Counted from the first letter of the stretch, positions 52,906 to 63,280 are shown. The stretch is DNA of 64,000 bases from CAVQFB01 sp963711675 (GCA_963711675.1 CAVQFB010000006.1:470342-534341); one strand, 5' to 3'. Notes: generated by a model not told the origin, from the letters alone. Numbers and translations: made by a program.

Positions 52906-54063
52906 TTAGCTCTTTTCTGAGCGTGACGAGGCAGGGACGGGAGTCGAATCCAATTCATCCAACACTGGCTCAAGGCCAGGGAGAGTGGGCGTGCCGTTCG
53001 CGGCGGCGGCTCGAGGCGGTTCCGGGGAGGTTGCTGCAGAGCCTGGCGTGGCGGCAGATTCCGTCGGCTCGGGCGTCGTCTTTTTTTCCAGGAACCTGGT
53101 GCTGTTGAGAAGGGGGCGGCCGAGCGATGGGTTGTAACTCGTCCAGGGACTTTCTGTCTCAGCTTCACGCTGGAACTGGGCGCGCATGCTCTCCATCTTC
53201 GAATCAAGATCGTCCAGATAGTGGAGCATGAGGGCTTCCGGGAACATGGGCAGCTTGGGCGAGCCGAATTCATATTGGCCGTGGTGGCTGATGATCATGT
53301 GTTCGAGCAGAGCCTTGAGCTCGGAGGGAAAGCCGGGAAGCTGGGCAATTTTGGCATGAAGCATTTCCAGTTCGATGATCATGTGCCCGAGCAGCTGACC
53401 TTGCGTCGTGTAAGCAAAAGAACGCGTGTAGGAGAGCTCGTGGATCTTCCCGATGTCGTGCAGGAAAGCGCCGGTTAACAGAAGGTCGCGGTCGATTTGC
53501 GGATAGTTGCGCGAGACCAGATCGCAGGAGCGAAACAGCGACACCACGTGGTCGAGCAGACCGCCAATGTAAGCGTGGTGCAGGGTCTTGGCCGCGGGTG
53601 CAGATCTGTAGGCCTCGGCGATTTGCGGGTCTGCCATGAAGCTGTGCAGCAGGGCCTTCAGATGAGGATTCTGAAAGCTGGTGGCGAAGGCGGCTAAGGT
53701 CTGCCACAGTTCGTCGATGTTCTTGGTTGTTTTCGGAAGATAGTCGCCGAAGTCGACTTCGGAGTCTTCAAGCCGGCGCAACTTGTGAATCGTGAGCTGG
53801 AAGCGATTCTTGTACTTGTTGAGCAGGCCCTTGATCTTGACGAAATCATCCTGCTCGAAAGCGTCGATGGCTTCCTCAACGTTGTCCCACATCTTGGCTT
53901 CGATCTGCCCGGAACGGTCGCCCAAAGTGAGGGCAAGATAGGGCTCCCCTGTCTTCTTGGGTTTGACCTGTTTGATTGCGACCACAAAGCTGGAGGTGAT
54001 GACTTTGTTTTCGTGCTGGACGCAATCCGAGATGAAGAAATCTTTCATGGGCAGACTGGGCAA
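52906..54063 (-). CDS. YhaM-like 3'-5' exoribonuclease (OB-fold plus HD domain)
   Basis: The 385-aa product has an N-terminal OB-fold nucleic-acid-binding domain (SFVVAIKQVKPKKTGEPYLALTLGDRSGQIEAKMWDNV) and an HD domain whose metal motifs are HHAYIGGLLDHV and LLTGAFLHDIGKI, then HMIISHHGQYEFGSPKLP and DDLDSK. This is the layout of YhaM, a 3'-5' exoribonuclease active on single-stranded RNA. An Ala/Pro/Glu-rich tail extends beyond the usual end. The start is 54063, or 54048 (MKDFFI). It is 76 bases from the SurA-like gene, same strand. Confidence 0.85.
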   Translation of the reverse strand: MPSLPMKDFFISDCVQHENKVITSSFVVAIKQVKPKKTGEPYLALTLGDRSGQIEAKMWDNVEEAIDAFEQDDFVKIKGLLNKYKNRFQLTIHKLRRLEDSEVDFGDYLPKTTKNIDELWQTLAAFATSFQNPHLKALLHSFMADPQIAEAYRSAPAAKTLHHAYIGGLLDHVVSLFRSCDLVSRNYPQIDRDLLLTGAFLHDIGKIHELSYTRSFAYTTQGQLLGHMIIELEMLHAKIAQLPGFPSELKALLEHMIISHHGQYEFGSPKLPMFPEALMLHYLDDLDSKMESMRAQFQREAETESPWTSYNPSLGRPLLNSTRFLEKKTTPEPTESAATPGSAATSPEPPRAAAANGTPTLPGLEPVLDELDSTPVPASSRSEKS

Positions 54064-54139
54064 CGCGACGCTGGCCGTCTGAGAACTGAGGCATACGTGC
54101 GCCTTGGATCGTCACGCCGCGAAGCAGGTTCAGCTTAAA

Positions 54140-55243
54140 CTAAATGATTCCCAACTTCTTCTTCTTTTTGAGTTTCTTGGCGCTGGCTTCCTTGCTGGCG
54201 GTTTCGACAGGCACGGTCTGGTTGGGGCTGGCGCCGCTGTCCACGTAGGGGGGCTTAACGGCGATGAAAGCTTCCTCGCGCAACCGGGTGAGATAAGCAC
54301 GAAGAGCTGGCTGAAGCTTTTCCATGTAGAGGGCATCCTGGATCCGGGGCTCCATTTCCTTCATCGAGGGGATGCCCGCGGCGCGGTGTTCCACCACCTT
54401 GAGGATCACGAAACCCTGTTTGGTCCGTATAACGTCGGTGACATCGCCGGCCTTCATGGCAAAGGTCTTGTCTTCCAATTCCTTGGCCAGCGTGCCACGT
54501 TTGAAGTAGCCAAGATCTCCTCCCTGAGCGGCGCTGGGACCGTCAGAATTCTTCTTGGCAATGTCGTCAAAACTAGCGCCCTTGCGGATCTGGGCGAGCA
54601 GGTCGTTCGCCTTGGCCCCGGCAGCCGTGAGTTCCTGGGGATCGTCCGGGGAATCAGCCGCTGGCTTCTGCCCAGCCACCGGCTTCTTGGTGGCAACCAG
54701 GATTTCACTGAGCTTGATCTCCTCGGGCTGCTCCATCTCACTCTTGTGATCGTTGTAGAACTTCTGCAACTCATCCTTGTTGATGGAAAGATGCTGGCCG
54801 ACCTCGCGACCGATGACCTGCTGCGTGATGATCTGGTTGCGGAGGTTTTGCTTGAAGTCCTCGTAGGAAACACCCTGGGCGGTGGCTGCCTTTTCGAGTT
54901 CCTCCATGCTGTCCAGGTTCATCTGCTTGCGCATTTCGTCGAGTTTCTTGATCAGTTCGGTATCGGCGGTAATGCCGAGGTCTTTACCCTTATCCAAGAG
55001 GAGTTGCTGGTCGACCAGGCCACGCAGAACATCTTTCTGGCGCTCGGCAAAGAGCTTGTCAGCATTGGCGGGATCCTGTTGCTGGACCTCCTGCTTGAGC
55101 TGCTCTCTCTCACGCTCGTATTCGGAACGGGTGATGATCTGATTGTTCACCCGGGCGATGATTTCCTCGATAATATTGTCGGCGCTCAGGCTGAACGAGC
55201 AGGTCAAAGCTAGAAATAAGAGCAAAAGCGGCATTTTTCTCAT
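54140..55243 (-). CDS. SurA-like peptidyl-prolyl isomerase
   Basis: The 367-aa product, taken from ATG 55243, has a signal peptide (PLLLLFLALTCSFSLSADN), an N-terminal SurA helical domain (IIEEIIARVNNQIITRSEYE) and a parvulin (PPIC) domain (EEIKLSEILVATKKP ... DGPSAAQGGDLGYFKRGTL ... VILKVVEH). It ends with a lysine-rich KKLKKKKKLGII tail. It likely folds outer-membrane proteins in the periplasm. An upstream in-frame start at 55276 exists but no ribosome site is clear for either. Confidence 0.83.
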   Translation of the reverse strand: MRKMPLLLLFLALTCSFSLSADNIIEEIIARVNNQIITRSEYEREREQLKQEVQQQDPANADKLFAERQKDVLRGLVDQQLLLDKGKDLGITADTELIKKLDEMRKQMNLDSMEELEKAATAQGVSYEDFKQNLRNQIITQQVIGREVGQHLSINKDELQKFYNDHKSEMEQPEEIKLSEILVATKKPVAGQKPAADSPDDPQELTAAGAKANDLLAQIRKGASFDDIAKKNSDGPSAAQGGDLGYFKRGTLAKELEDKTFAMKAGDVTDVIRTKQGFVILKVVEHRAAGIPSMKEMEPRIQDALYMEKLQPALRAYLTRLREEAFIAVKPPYVDSGASPNQTVPVETASKEASAKKLKKKKKLGII

Positions 55244-55449
55244 GAGGGTTCCCAAGACCAGAGAGGGCTGGCACAAAACTGAATTTTAGCCTTGGGTAAT
55301 TGTACCGCTGACTGAGAGGGGCTGCCAGGGGCCATGGGGATGTTGCTACTTCTAGCGGGAGAGTGTTGCCGAAGCCCCGGGTGCAGAGTGCTGGTTGAGA
55401 ATTTGCGCGGTTTTAAACGCCAAACAGCCACTGAGTCGGAGATTGTCTT

Positions 55450-56004
55450 ATGAACCCAGAACGAAAGATCATCGTCTACATCGCGACAAGTGCCGACGGC
55501 TACATCGCCAGGCCAGACGGAGATGTCGAATGGCTAAATCGCCGGCCGCACACCGTCGATTATGGAATGAAGGCGTTCTACCGGACGATTGACACCATTC
55601 TGTGGGGACGCAAGACCTACGACTGGCTTATTGCCTACTACAAGAAGAGGGGTACGAAAGGCGGGATGTTCGATACGAAGCTTGCCAACTATGTGTTCTC
55701 GCGGAAGCCTCGGAGACGGGCGGCGCCGGGAGCGGAGTTCGTATCGCAGCCGGTGAAGGCTTTTGCGCAGCGTCTGCGCAACACGCCTGGGAAAAACATC
55801 TGGATGATGGGTGGTGGCGAGCTGATCGCCTCGTTTCTTGACGCCAAGGAGATCGATGAGTTCGATATCCACGTCATTCCCACCTTCATCGGTGAGGGCA
55901 TTCCACTGATAGCTCCGCACTATCGGGATGTGGCGCTGCGCTTGCGTTTGGCCAGGAAGTACCCCGACGGCGTTGTCCGCCTGCGCTACGACGTCACGAA
56001 GTAG
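55450..56004 (+). CDS. RibD C-terminal/DHFR-fold reductase
   Basis: The 184-aa product follows GGAG and has the RibD C-terminal (dihydrofolate-reductase fold) pattern: KIIVYIATSADGYIARPDGDVEWLN at the start, WGRKTYDWL, IWMMGGGELIASFLDAKEIDEFDIHVIPTFIGEGIPL. These are NADPH-dependent reductases of broad or unknown substrate, often annotated as dihydrofolate reductase family. It stands alone between the SurA-like and SpoIIE-type genes, which lie on the other strand. Confidence 0.85.
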   Translation: MNPERKIIVYIATSADGYIARPDGDVEWLNRRPHTVDYGMKAFYRTIDTILWGRKTYDWLIAYYKKRGTKGGMFDTKLANYVFSRKPRRRAAPGAEFVSQPVKAFAQRLRNTPGKNIWMMGGGELIASFLDAKEIDEFDIHVIPTFIGEGIPLIAPHYRDVALRLRLARKYPDGVVRLRYDVTK

Positions 56005-56070
56005 GTCCCCGAGAATGCCGGTCGCAGCATACAGGGGCACCGCTGAAACAATCCGATAAGTAGGGGGGGC

Positions 56071-56829
56071 CTAGCTCGTCTTGGACCGGACCAGGGCCAG
56101 AGCAGTCACGTCGTTATGGGTTGGTGGGGTGCGCATGAACTGCTGAACGGTGTCCAGAATGCTCATGCCGATCTCTCGTGCTTCTGAGGCGCTGCTCTGC
56201 TGGAAGGCATCTTTCACGCGGTGGATTCCGAACTCTTCCCTCTTGCACTGACCTTCGACGATACCGCGAGAGACGAGGAGCAGGGCGGCGCCGGGTTCAA
56301 TGGCAGTGGTTGGAGCGTCACTGGTCGCATAGGGAAACAGTCCCATGGGCAGGCCGGTGGCGGGGAGCGTCCGAGTGCCGGAGTTATCGCGAACCAGGCC
56401 GGGCGTGTGGCCGGCATTGATATAGCACACGGTGCCCAGCAATTCGTTGTAGCAACCGATGAAGCCGGGACAACTGCGCACTCCGCCAGCAGCCTTCATG
56501 ATGCTCCGATTCAATTCCAGACAGAGGGCGACCATGGCATCAGCTTCGTTGACGGCATCGCCAGCTAACAGATGCTTGCCCACCTCACGAAATGTAGCTT
56601 GGGCGGCGCGAAGGATGCCGCGATTGTTCTCCCGTTTGCCGGCGACGTCGAGGAGGCCGAAGATTACGCGGTTTTCATTGACACGATGAAAATCGTAATA
56701 ATCGCCACCCTGGCGCTGGCCATAGAAGACAGCAGCAATATCCGCACCCCGGAGGGAGATGTCCGCCGCGGGAACGGTATCAACCTGCGCCGATGCGGGA
56801 CGCTTGGTTTTCTTGAAGCGAGAGAGCAT
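56071..56829 (-). CDS. SpoIIE-type PP2C serine phosphatase
   Basis: The 252-aa product from ATG 56829 shows the PP2C/SpoIIE pattern: IAAVFYGQRQGGDYYDFHRV with FGLLDVAGK (metal aspartates), then GTVCYINAGHTPGLVRDN, TGLPMGLFP and LLLVSRGIVEGQ, followed by NDVTALALV. The second conserved acidic motif is GGDYYD and the terminal D in NDVTALAL. It probably dephosphorylates an anti-sigma antagonist or similar Ser/Thr substrate. No sensor domain is attached. Neighbours do not indicate a partner. Confidence 0.78.
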   Translation of the reverse strand: MLSRFKKTKRPASAQVDTVPAADISLRGADIAAVFYGQRQGGDYYDFHRVNENRVIFGLLDVAGKRENNRGILRAAQATFREVGKHLLAGDAVNEADAMVALCLELNRSIMKAAGGVRSCPGFIGCYNELLGTVCYINAGHTPGLVRDNSGTRTLPATGLPMGLFPYATSDAPTTAIEPGAALLLVSRGIVEGQCKREEFGIHRVKDAFQQSSASEAREIGMSILDTVQQFMRTPPTHNDVTALALVRSKTS

Positions 56830-56936
56830 ATTGTGCGCCGCCTGGTGGGGGATGGCTGGCTCACGACTGACACAAAAATACACGAGGCGAAACGTCAGCG
56901 GGAATGATTCTCTAGCTGCGCGATCGCTGGTGGAGG

Positions 56937-58361
56937 CTAGCGTCCGTACTTGTCAGACAGGTATTTCCCCACTTCCGTCCCGAGATCGGCATAGTCGGAA
57001 TGGATGGTACCGCGCAGAGCGGCTTCGGCCGAGCTGCCCTGTCCGATTTTTTCGAGAATGCGTTGCAGGTCGCTCATTCCGTACGTGTCATTAATGTACT
57101 GGGCCGCCGCAAGGGACTCGTCATAGGCCAATACCGCTTCCGCCGTGGAGAACCGCATAAAATTCCCTTCCAGGCCGTTGAAGGGGATTTCCTGTTGAGC
57201 GCGGAAGAGTTGGGCAAGCCGGTAACCGTTAGCATCGAGCGACTTGGGTTCGACCAGTTGAGCAATCCCTTCGTTCAGCCATTGGGGGCAGCGGCCTCCA
57301 GAAATCTGGTTAATGAAGGAGTGAGCCAGTTCGTGTTTCAGAATGCGAGCCAGTTCGGGCGTGACTGAGTCCAGGCCATGAATGGGAATGCGCAGCTTAC
57401 CGTCGTTCACGGCACCAGTCCACGAAGGCGCGTGCGTCACATCGAAAAATGCCTGATCGGTGTAGAGCACGACCGAGATTGCGCTGCGGGGAGAGATGCC
57501 GAGCTCGCGGACCAGATCGTCGTATTCCGCCTCTAAAGTACCCAGTATGGCCCGGCGCAAGGATTCCGAACTTTGACTTCCCTCGAAGCGCAGTACGAAG
57601 TGGCTGCTCTCCCGCTCGGAGAATGATGCTTCGGCGCTGGCCTCGCGCTCGGCTTTGGCCAGAAGAGTTTGCACCGTGGGATCAGGGCGCAGCTTCAGTG
57701 ACTTCTTCCAGGATTGGATGGCCTCGCGGGTACGGTCGGCGGAGAACTGTGCGTAGCCCAGAACCGTCCATGCATCCGGGGAATCGGGAGCCGCACGGGC
57801 CGATTGTTCCGCGTAGGACAGCGCCTGGCTGGCATTGCCGGTGCGCACCAGAAGGACTGAGTAGTAAATAAGGACGGTGGAGTTGTTGGGCTGAAATCGG
57901 AGGGCGGCCTCGAGATAGCGGCGAGCCTGAGCCAGGTCGCCATGGTCGAACTCGTGCTTGCCGGCGATGAAATTGGCGGTAGCCGAGAGCGAGTGGTCGG
58001 CTTTGTCCTCCACCGCTTTCAGGGCGTCGGTATCGACGCGGCCATCATGGACAATTTTGGCGGCCAGGTCGGCGTCTTGTGCGAAGCTCTGGTTGGGAGT
58101 GAATGCCGGCAAGTCGGGCAGAGACCTGGGTTCACCACCGGCAGCGGCGTATGCTGGCGGAAGGCCGCCGGCCTCTACGCGCTCAACCAGTGATTTCGGG
58201 ATAGCATAGGAGTTCTCGCCGACGTCATATTCGATATGGGCGCCGTTTTCCCGGACATGTTCTGCCCAGATCGTTCTGCCGTTCTTCAGGTGAATGACTT
58301 CGGCTGGCGCGCACAACACCGCCAGGAGGGGCATCGCAAGTAAGATGACACGGGATCGCAC
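56937..58361 (-). CDS. Secreted gluzincin-type metallopeptidase with TPRs
   Basis: The 474-aa product begins at GTG 58361 with a signal segment (VILLAMPLLAVLCAPAEV), TPR motifs around residues 130-230 (ARRYLEAALRFQPNNSTVLIYYSVLLVRTG; QFSADRTREAIQSWKKSLKLRPD) and a Peptidase_MA-like domain with HELAHSF (zinc His-Glu-His) and downstream Glu in WLNEGIAQLVE. It would be an exported zinc peptidase acting in the envelope. It starts 39 bases from the divergent M1-peptidase start. Confidence 0.85.
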   Translation of the reverse strand: MRSRVILLAMPLLAVLCAPAEVIHLKNGRTIWAEHVRENGAHIEYDVGENSYAIPKSLVERVEAGGLPPAYAAAGGEPRSLPDLPAFTPNQSFAQDADLAAKIVHDGRVDTDALKAVEDKADHSLSATANFIAGKHEFDHGDLAQARRYLEAALRFQPNNSTVLIYYSVLLVRTGNASQALSYAEQSARAAPDSPDAWTVLGYAQFSADRTREAIQSWKKSLKLRPDPTVQTLLAKAEREASAEASFSERESSHFVLRFEGSQSSESLRRAILGTLEAEYDDLVRELGISPRSAISVVLYTDQAFFDVTHAPSWTGAVNDGKLRIPIHGLDSVTPELARILKHELAHSFINQISGGRCPQWLNEGIAQLVEPKSLDANGYRLAQLFRAQQEIPFNGLEGNFMRFSTAEAVLAYDESLAAAQYINDTYGMSDLQRILEKIGQGSSAEAALRGTIHSDYADLGTEVGKYLSDKYGR

Positions 58362-58400
58362 TCAAGCGCATTCTAGCAACCGGTGCAGGAGCGGACGTAG

Positions 58401-60930
58401 GTGACCAAGGTAACGCAGCTTAGGGTGTGGGTGGTGGTGTTTGCGGTTATAGGCGCAATGCAGCTGGCCTACGCAACCGACACGCCGGCAGCCGCAGTGA
58501 AGCCGAAAAACTGCCGAGGAACTTTACTCGCAGCTGCGGACCGTCGGGCTCGACAAGTCACGAGTCTTTCGCATTCGAGATGCTTCGCTTGACCGGTCGT
58601 CGTTGCACATCGCGTTTGAGGACGGAACGATCGCGTTCACCCAAGATGTGGATGGGAGGATTACCGGAGCCTACTTTGAAGGGGAAGGCGAAGTACTGTT
58701 GATCCCCCCCAATAAGATGGAGCGTGCCTCGATGGCCTTGTTCACGGGGATGGCGATCCTCGAAGAGCAGTTCATCACGGGATATTTCCGCTTCAATGAC
58801 GACACTTACGCCGAGTTGGAGCCATTCCTGCGCCCAGCGGAAAACGCCAAGGAGTTCCTGACGGAGTGGGATGACACGGCGCGCAGGCTGGCTGATCTGG
58901 ATGCCTTGCGGTTGTTCCTGACCTTCAGTCGAAATCTTCCGACGGCCGAAACCGCTGCCGGGATGGGTGCAGGGTCGGAAAACTCAACGCCCGACCGCAT
59001 GCTGCATGTCCGCCTGCAAGGGCGCAAACTGGGAAACTTCGACCTCTTCTATGACACGCTCAACCCGGAGCCGATATGGGCCGGACAGTCCAGAACGGTG
59101 GAAGGCGTGACTTACTACGACTTGTGGACTTCATTCGCTCAAGGCCGAGGCGGAGCGGACGACAAGCCCAGCGAAATAAAGAAGGACGAGATCTATATTC
59201 CACATTACACAATTCGGGCCGATGTGAAGCCTCCCACTGATCTGAAGGGGGATGCGCGGCTGCAACTGGAAGTGCGTCACGGCGGGATGCGCACCCTGTT
59301 GTTCGAGCTTTCAAGATTCCTGCATGTCAAAAATGTTGAAGCGAACGGTCGCAAAGTGGAGTTCATCAACAACCAGGCTTTAGAAGGGACGCAGCTGGCT
59401 AAGCGGGGGAATGATCTGGTGGCGGTGGTTTTCCCGGCGCTTTTGAAAAGCGGAGAAAGACTGGAGTTGCACTTCACGTATGGCGGCGAGGTGCTTTCCG
59501 AGGCTGCGAAGGGTCTGCTGTACGTAGGTGCGCGGGGGACATGGTATCCGAACCGGGGATTAGCCATGGCCGATTTCGACCTGGAGTTCCACTATCCGGC
59601 GGAGTGGACGCTGGTAGCCACTGGTCAGCGAACACAAACGAGTCCAGAAGCCAGCCCCGGCGAGCAAGCCTCGCGGTGGATTTCCGACCGTCCGATGCCG
59701 GTTGCGGGCTTCAATCTTGGCAAGTATGTTCATGCGACAGCTCGTGCCGGGGACGTGGTGGTAGAGAGTTTTGCTACATCGGGGATGGAGGGTTATGCCG
59801 GGATTTCTCCCGGTCCTTCCGTCATCATGCCGGACATACGAAATCCGGAATTAGGACCGCCGATGGTAAGACCATCTCCACCGCGACCCTCTCCGGCGCG
59901 CAATGCGCAGGGAGTGGCAGATAGGTGTGCTTCGGCCGTGGATTTTTATTCCCGCCGTTTCGGGTCTTATCCGTACAAGTCGCTGGCGCTGACGCAACTG
60001 CCGGGGGAGTTGAGCCAGGGATGGCCGGGGCTAGTCTTTCTGTCGAGCTATGCGTTTCTCACTCCTGAAGAAAGAACCCAGCTTCATTCGAGCCACATCG
60101 ACAACCTCATCGGCGGGCAGGTGTTGGCTCACGAAACTGCGCACCAGTGGTGGGGAGATCTTATCTCGTGGGCTAGCTACCGTGACCAGTGGATGTTCGA
60201 AGGGCTGGCGGATTACTCCGCACTGATGGTGCTCGAGTCAGAAAAGCCGGCGCAGTTCCGGGAAATCCTGCAGAAGTACCGCGAAGATCTACGGCAGAAG
60301 AATAAGGATGATCAGCTCCTCAGGGACGCGGGACCGGTGACACTGGGAGTAAGGCTTTCGTCTTCGCACTTTCCGGATGGCTATGAGGCCATCAGCTACG
60401 GCCGAGGAACGTGGCTCTTTCATATGTTGCGGGAAATGATGGCCGATGCGGAAGCGAAAAGCGGCGGAAAAGCTGTCCGAGGACGCCGCGCGGAGGACGA
60501 GCCCTTCATTCGGAGCTTGCGCAAAGTACGGGAACGGTACGAATACAAGGTGATGAGTTCTCGGGATCTACTGCGGGTGTTCGAAGAGGACCTACCTCCC
60601 AGCTTGCGATACGAGGGGAAGAAGTCGCTGGACTGGTTCTTCGACAGCTGGGTGAATGGAACCGCGTTACCTCGGTTCGAGACGAAGAGCGTTGCCTACA
60701 CCCGGAACGATGATGCGACGATCGTAAGCGGGGTCCTTTTGCAGAAAGACGCTCCGGAGGACTTGGTGACGTCCGTTCCCATCTACGCGGTCGTATCCGC
60801 CAAGACGCCAGTGCTGCTGGGACGAGTGTTCGCCGATGGGCCGGAAACGACGTTTCGTCTCACGGCGCCAGCCGGCACGAGAAGGATCGTGGTTGATCCC
60901 TACCAAACTGTGCTCAGCGATGTTAAGTGA
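58401..60930 (+). CDS. Secreted M1-family aminopeptidase with a frameshift
   Basis: The signal peptide (LRVWVVVFAVIGAMQLAYATDT) starts at GTG 58401 in one frame; after VKPK an A5 run (58506-58510) shifts the frame, and the protein continues as AEELYSQLRTVGLDKSRVFR in the frame that runs to 60930. Without one A the frame would be continuous at about 842 residues. The M1 zinc site is HETAHQWW with Glu after 18 residues (WMFEGLADY). The family's GAMEN site reads LSQGWPGLVFL, a known acidobacterial variant. As written, only a leaderless product could be made, unless slippage restores the frame. Confidence 0.8.
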
Positions 60931-61167
60931 GTGGCTGAAGCTTGACGCAGCCTGCAAGTGAAGCGCCCCGCGATTTGTTTCGAAACAGAACTTCCGTCCC
61001 AACTTGACACATAATTTCGGACCACTTCTCGTGGATGGCGGTTGATTCGCCCTCTGGATTGTGTGTGCCTGTAAGGACTTCGCTGAGATTTTTTTGTGCA
61101 TCTGCGATTGGAGATCAAGCTGCAATGTTCTGGGTGCTCATCCAGTGCAGGGTCGAGGCGGACAGAT

Positions 61168-61629
61168 ATGCAATCATCCAGAACAATTCTTGATCGCGAG
61201 GTTCGGGCCGGGTCGGAAACAATCCTCCTGGTAGAAGACGAGGCGTTTGTGCGAGAGGTCACGGGAGAAGTGCTGGAGTCTGCGGGTTACGTGGTCTTAA
61301 CGGCAGGGAACGCGGAGCAAGCGCTCAGAGCGGAGCGGCAGTATCCAGGAGTCGTCCATCTGCTAGTGACGGACCTGTGCATGCCGGGAAAGAACGGGCG
61401 CGTGTTGGCCGCAGAGCTGGGGAGTCTTCGCCCGAAGATGAAGACGATTCTGGTTTCAGGCTATGGGGATAGTGCGCGGGAAGGAGATAAGGATGCAGGG
61501 GTCGTTTATTTTCCGAAACCATTTTCAGCAGTCTCGCTGATGAGAAAAATTCGAGAGGTGCTGGACGACCAGGAAACGGGGAACACTGTCATGGATATAG
61601 CTACGGGTGAGGTGGCTGTGAATCGATAG
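61168..61629 (+). CDS. Stand-alone receiver (CheY-like) response regulator
   Basis: The 153-aa product has a receiver domain: LLVEDEAFVREVTGEVL, phosphoacceptor Asp69 in LLVTDLCMPGKNG, ILVSGYGD, and FPKPF. There is no DNA-binding or output domain. GYGD and the PKPF loop are typical of receivers of hybrid-kinase origin. It lies tail to tail with motB, overlapping its end by 29 bases (61601-61629), so it could be a flagellar motor regulator; but such receivers also occur alone. Confidence 0.82.
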   Translation: MQSSRTILDREVRAGSETILLVEDEAFVREVTGEVLESAGYVVLTAGNAEQALRAERQYPGVVHLLVTDLCMPGKNGRVLAAELGSLRPKMKTILVSGYGDSAREGDKDAGVVYFPKPFSAVSLMRKIREVLDDQETGNTVMDIATGEVAVNR

Positions 61630-62476
61630 CGGCTTTCCGTGCAGGTTGCTGGGCGGATCCTGGAATGACCAGAAGGTTGCCTGGAGGCTCGTCTTTTAGC
61701 TTGCCCAGGATGACGATATCGACGCGGCGATTCTGCTGGCGGCCTTCTGCAATTTTATTCGAGGCAACGGGGTGATACTCGGCGTATCCCGCGGCGGAAA
61801 GCCGGTCGGGGGAGAAGCCGTATTTCATGATCAGGAGGCGGACGACCTCGGTGGCGCGGGCGGTGGAGAGTTCCCAATTGGAGGCGAATTGTGCCGTGTG
61901 AATGGGAACGTTGTCGGTGTGGCCCTCGATACGAATGCGATGCGCATGCTGCAGCAGAAGCAAGGCGATGTGCTTGAAGGTTTCCTCAGACGCGGGCTTG
62001 ACTTTAGCGGAGCCGCTGTCAAAGAAGCCGATCTCACGCAGGCTGACGACCAGCCCGTCGGGCGTGTTGCGAAGGGCCAGCTCCCGGCGCTCGATTTCGG
62101 GCGACAGGGTCTTTTCGAGCTCTGCTCGCAGAGGGGCCAGGTCATCGCTGTCAGAGGAGTTGGCGGTTCCGCTGGGGTTGTTTTGTTGGTCGCGCAGCTC
62201 GGCCAGATGTTCCGCATTCTCCATGGCGCGCACCGCGCCAACGGCGATCGGGTCTCCGGAAGCGATGGGTGCGCTTCCGCTGGGGGACTGGAAGACGCCC
62301 AGATCCTGAAAGGCCGTTTGAATCGCCGTGGCAAGCTTGCCAACTTTGCGTTGGTCGACCTGCGCGGACGAATACATGACAACAAAGAACGCGAAGAGCA
62401 GGGTGATGAAATCGGCGTACGACACAAGCCAGCGCTCGTGACTGGTGTGGCGTGGATTCCGCCTTTTGCGCCTCAC
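61601..62476 (-). CDS. motB: Flagellar motor stator protein MotB
   Basis: The 291-aa product starts at GTG 62476 overlapping the motA stop (GTGA). It has a short N-terminus, a membrane helix with the proton-coupling Asp22 (SYADFITLLFAFFVVMYSSA), a linker and the C-terminal OmpA-like peptidoglycan-binding domain (RIRIEGHTDNVPIHTAQFASNWELSTARA). It anchors the stator in the wall; the motA-motB overlap signals stoichiometric coupling. The C-terminus extends to the receiver gene. Confidence 0.92.
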   Translation of the reverse strand: MRRKRRNPRHTSHERWLVSYADFITLLFAFFVVMYSSAQVDQRKVGKLATAIQTAFQDLGVFQSPSGSAPIASGDPIAVGAVRAMENAEHLAELRDQQNNPSGTANSSDSDDLAPLRAELEKTLSPEIERRELALRNTPDGLVVSLREIGFFDSGSAKVKPASEETFKHIALLLLQHAHRIRIEGHTDNVPIHTAQFASNWELSTARATEVVRLLIMKYGFSPDRLSAAGYAEYHPVASNKIAEGRQQNRRVDIVILGKLKDEPPGNLLVIPGSAQQPARKAAIDSQPPHP

Positions 62477-63269
62477 GATGGAGTGTCCTGGTTCTCCCCA
62501 CTCTCCTCATCGTGGCCGGCGGTTTCGGCGTGAGAGAGGAAGCCGAGGAGCTTGGTTTGCAGCATGTGCGGATTCATGCCTTCGAGAATCGAGATCACGC
62601 CTTCGAGAGTCATCTCGCGAATAATCTGTTCCTGGCGTATGCGAAGCTTGAGTTTGCCGGATGCGGGCAGGAAGAAAAGGTTGGCGGCTCCGACGCCGTA
62701 GATGGTGGCTACAAAGGCCACGGCAATGCCGCGCCCGACTTCGTCGATCTTGTCCAGATGTTGCATCGTCTGGATCAGGCCCAGCACGGCGCCGATAATG
62801 CCGATGGTGGGAGAGAATCCCCCCGCCGATTCGAAGACTTGAGGAATTTGTTCTTCATGCTCGGACTGGTTGTCCAACTCGAGTTCCATCATCTTTCTTA
62901 GTTCCTGCGGTTCGGTGCCATCGACGGCGAGCATCATCGACTTGCGCAGGAACGGATCCTTCATCTTTTCCAGTTCCGGGTCGAGGAAGACGATGCCGGC
63001 ACGACGGGCCTGGTTCGCATATTTCACCATCTCTTCAATCAAGAGCTGGGGGTTTTGCCTGGGCTCGACAAAGATGTGCATCAAGCGTCGAAAGGCCTCG
63101 CGCACCAGGGGGAAGGGGAACTGGATCAGGACGGCGCCCAACGTACCGCCAAAGACGATCATGGCGGCTGTGGGCTGCAGAACCTGACTGAGACTGCCTC
63201 CTTCCAGAAGCAACCCCGCAATGATTCCGCCAGACCAACCAGCACGCCGCCGACTGTGGCCTTATCCAC
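62473..63269 (-). CDS. motA: Flagellar motor stator protein MotA with an N-terminal frameshift
   Basis: GTG 63269, preceded by GAGG, starts VDKATVGGVLVGLA in frame; one base missing around 63227 (GCGGAATC where GCGGGAATC is expected) shifts it, and the family sequence resumes as GIIAGLLLEGGSLSQVLQPTAA in the frame that ends at 62473. From that frame, a TTG at 63213 begins the readable 246-aa part. Downstream motifs (FSPTIGIIGAVLGLIQTM, GRGIAVAFVATIYGVGAANLFFLP) are MotA helices 3-4. It conducts protons with MotB. FlbD lies just upstream and MotB overlaps downstream. Confidence 0.85.
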
Positions 63270-63280
63270 GAGTGCCTACC

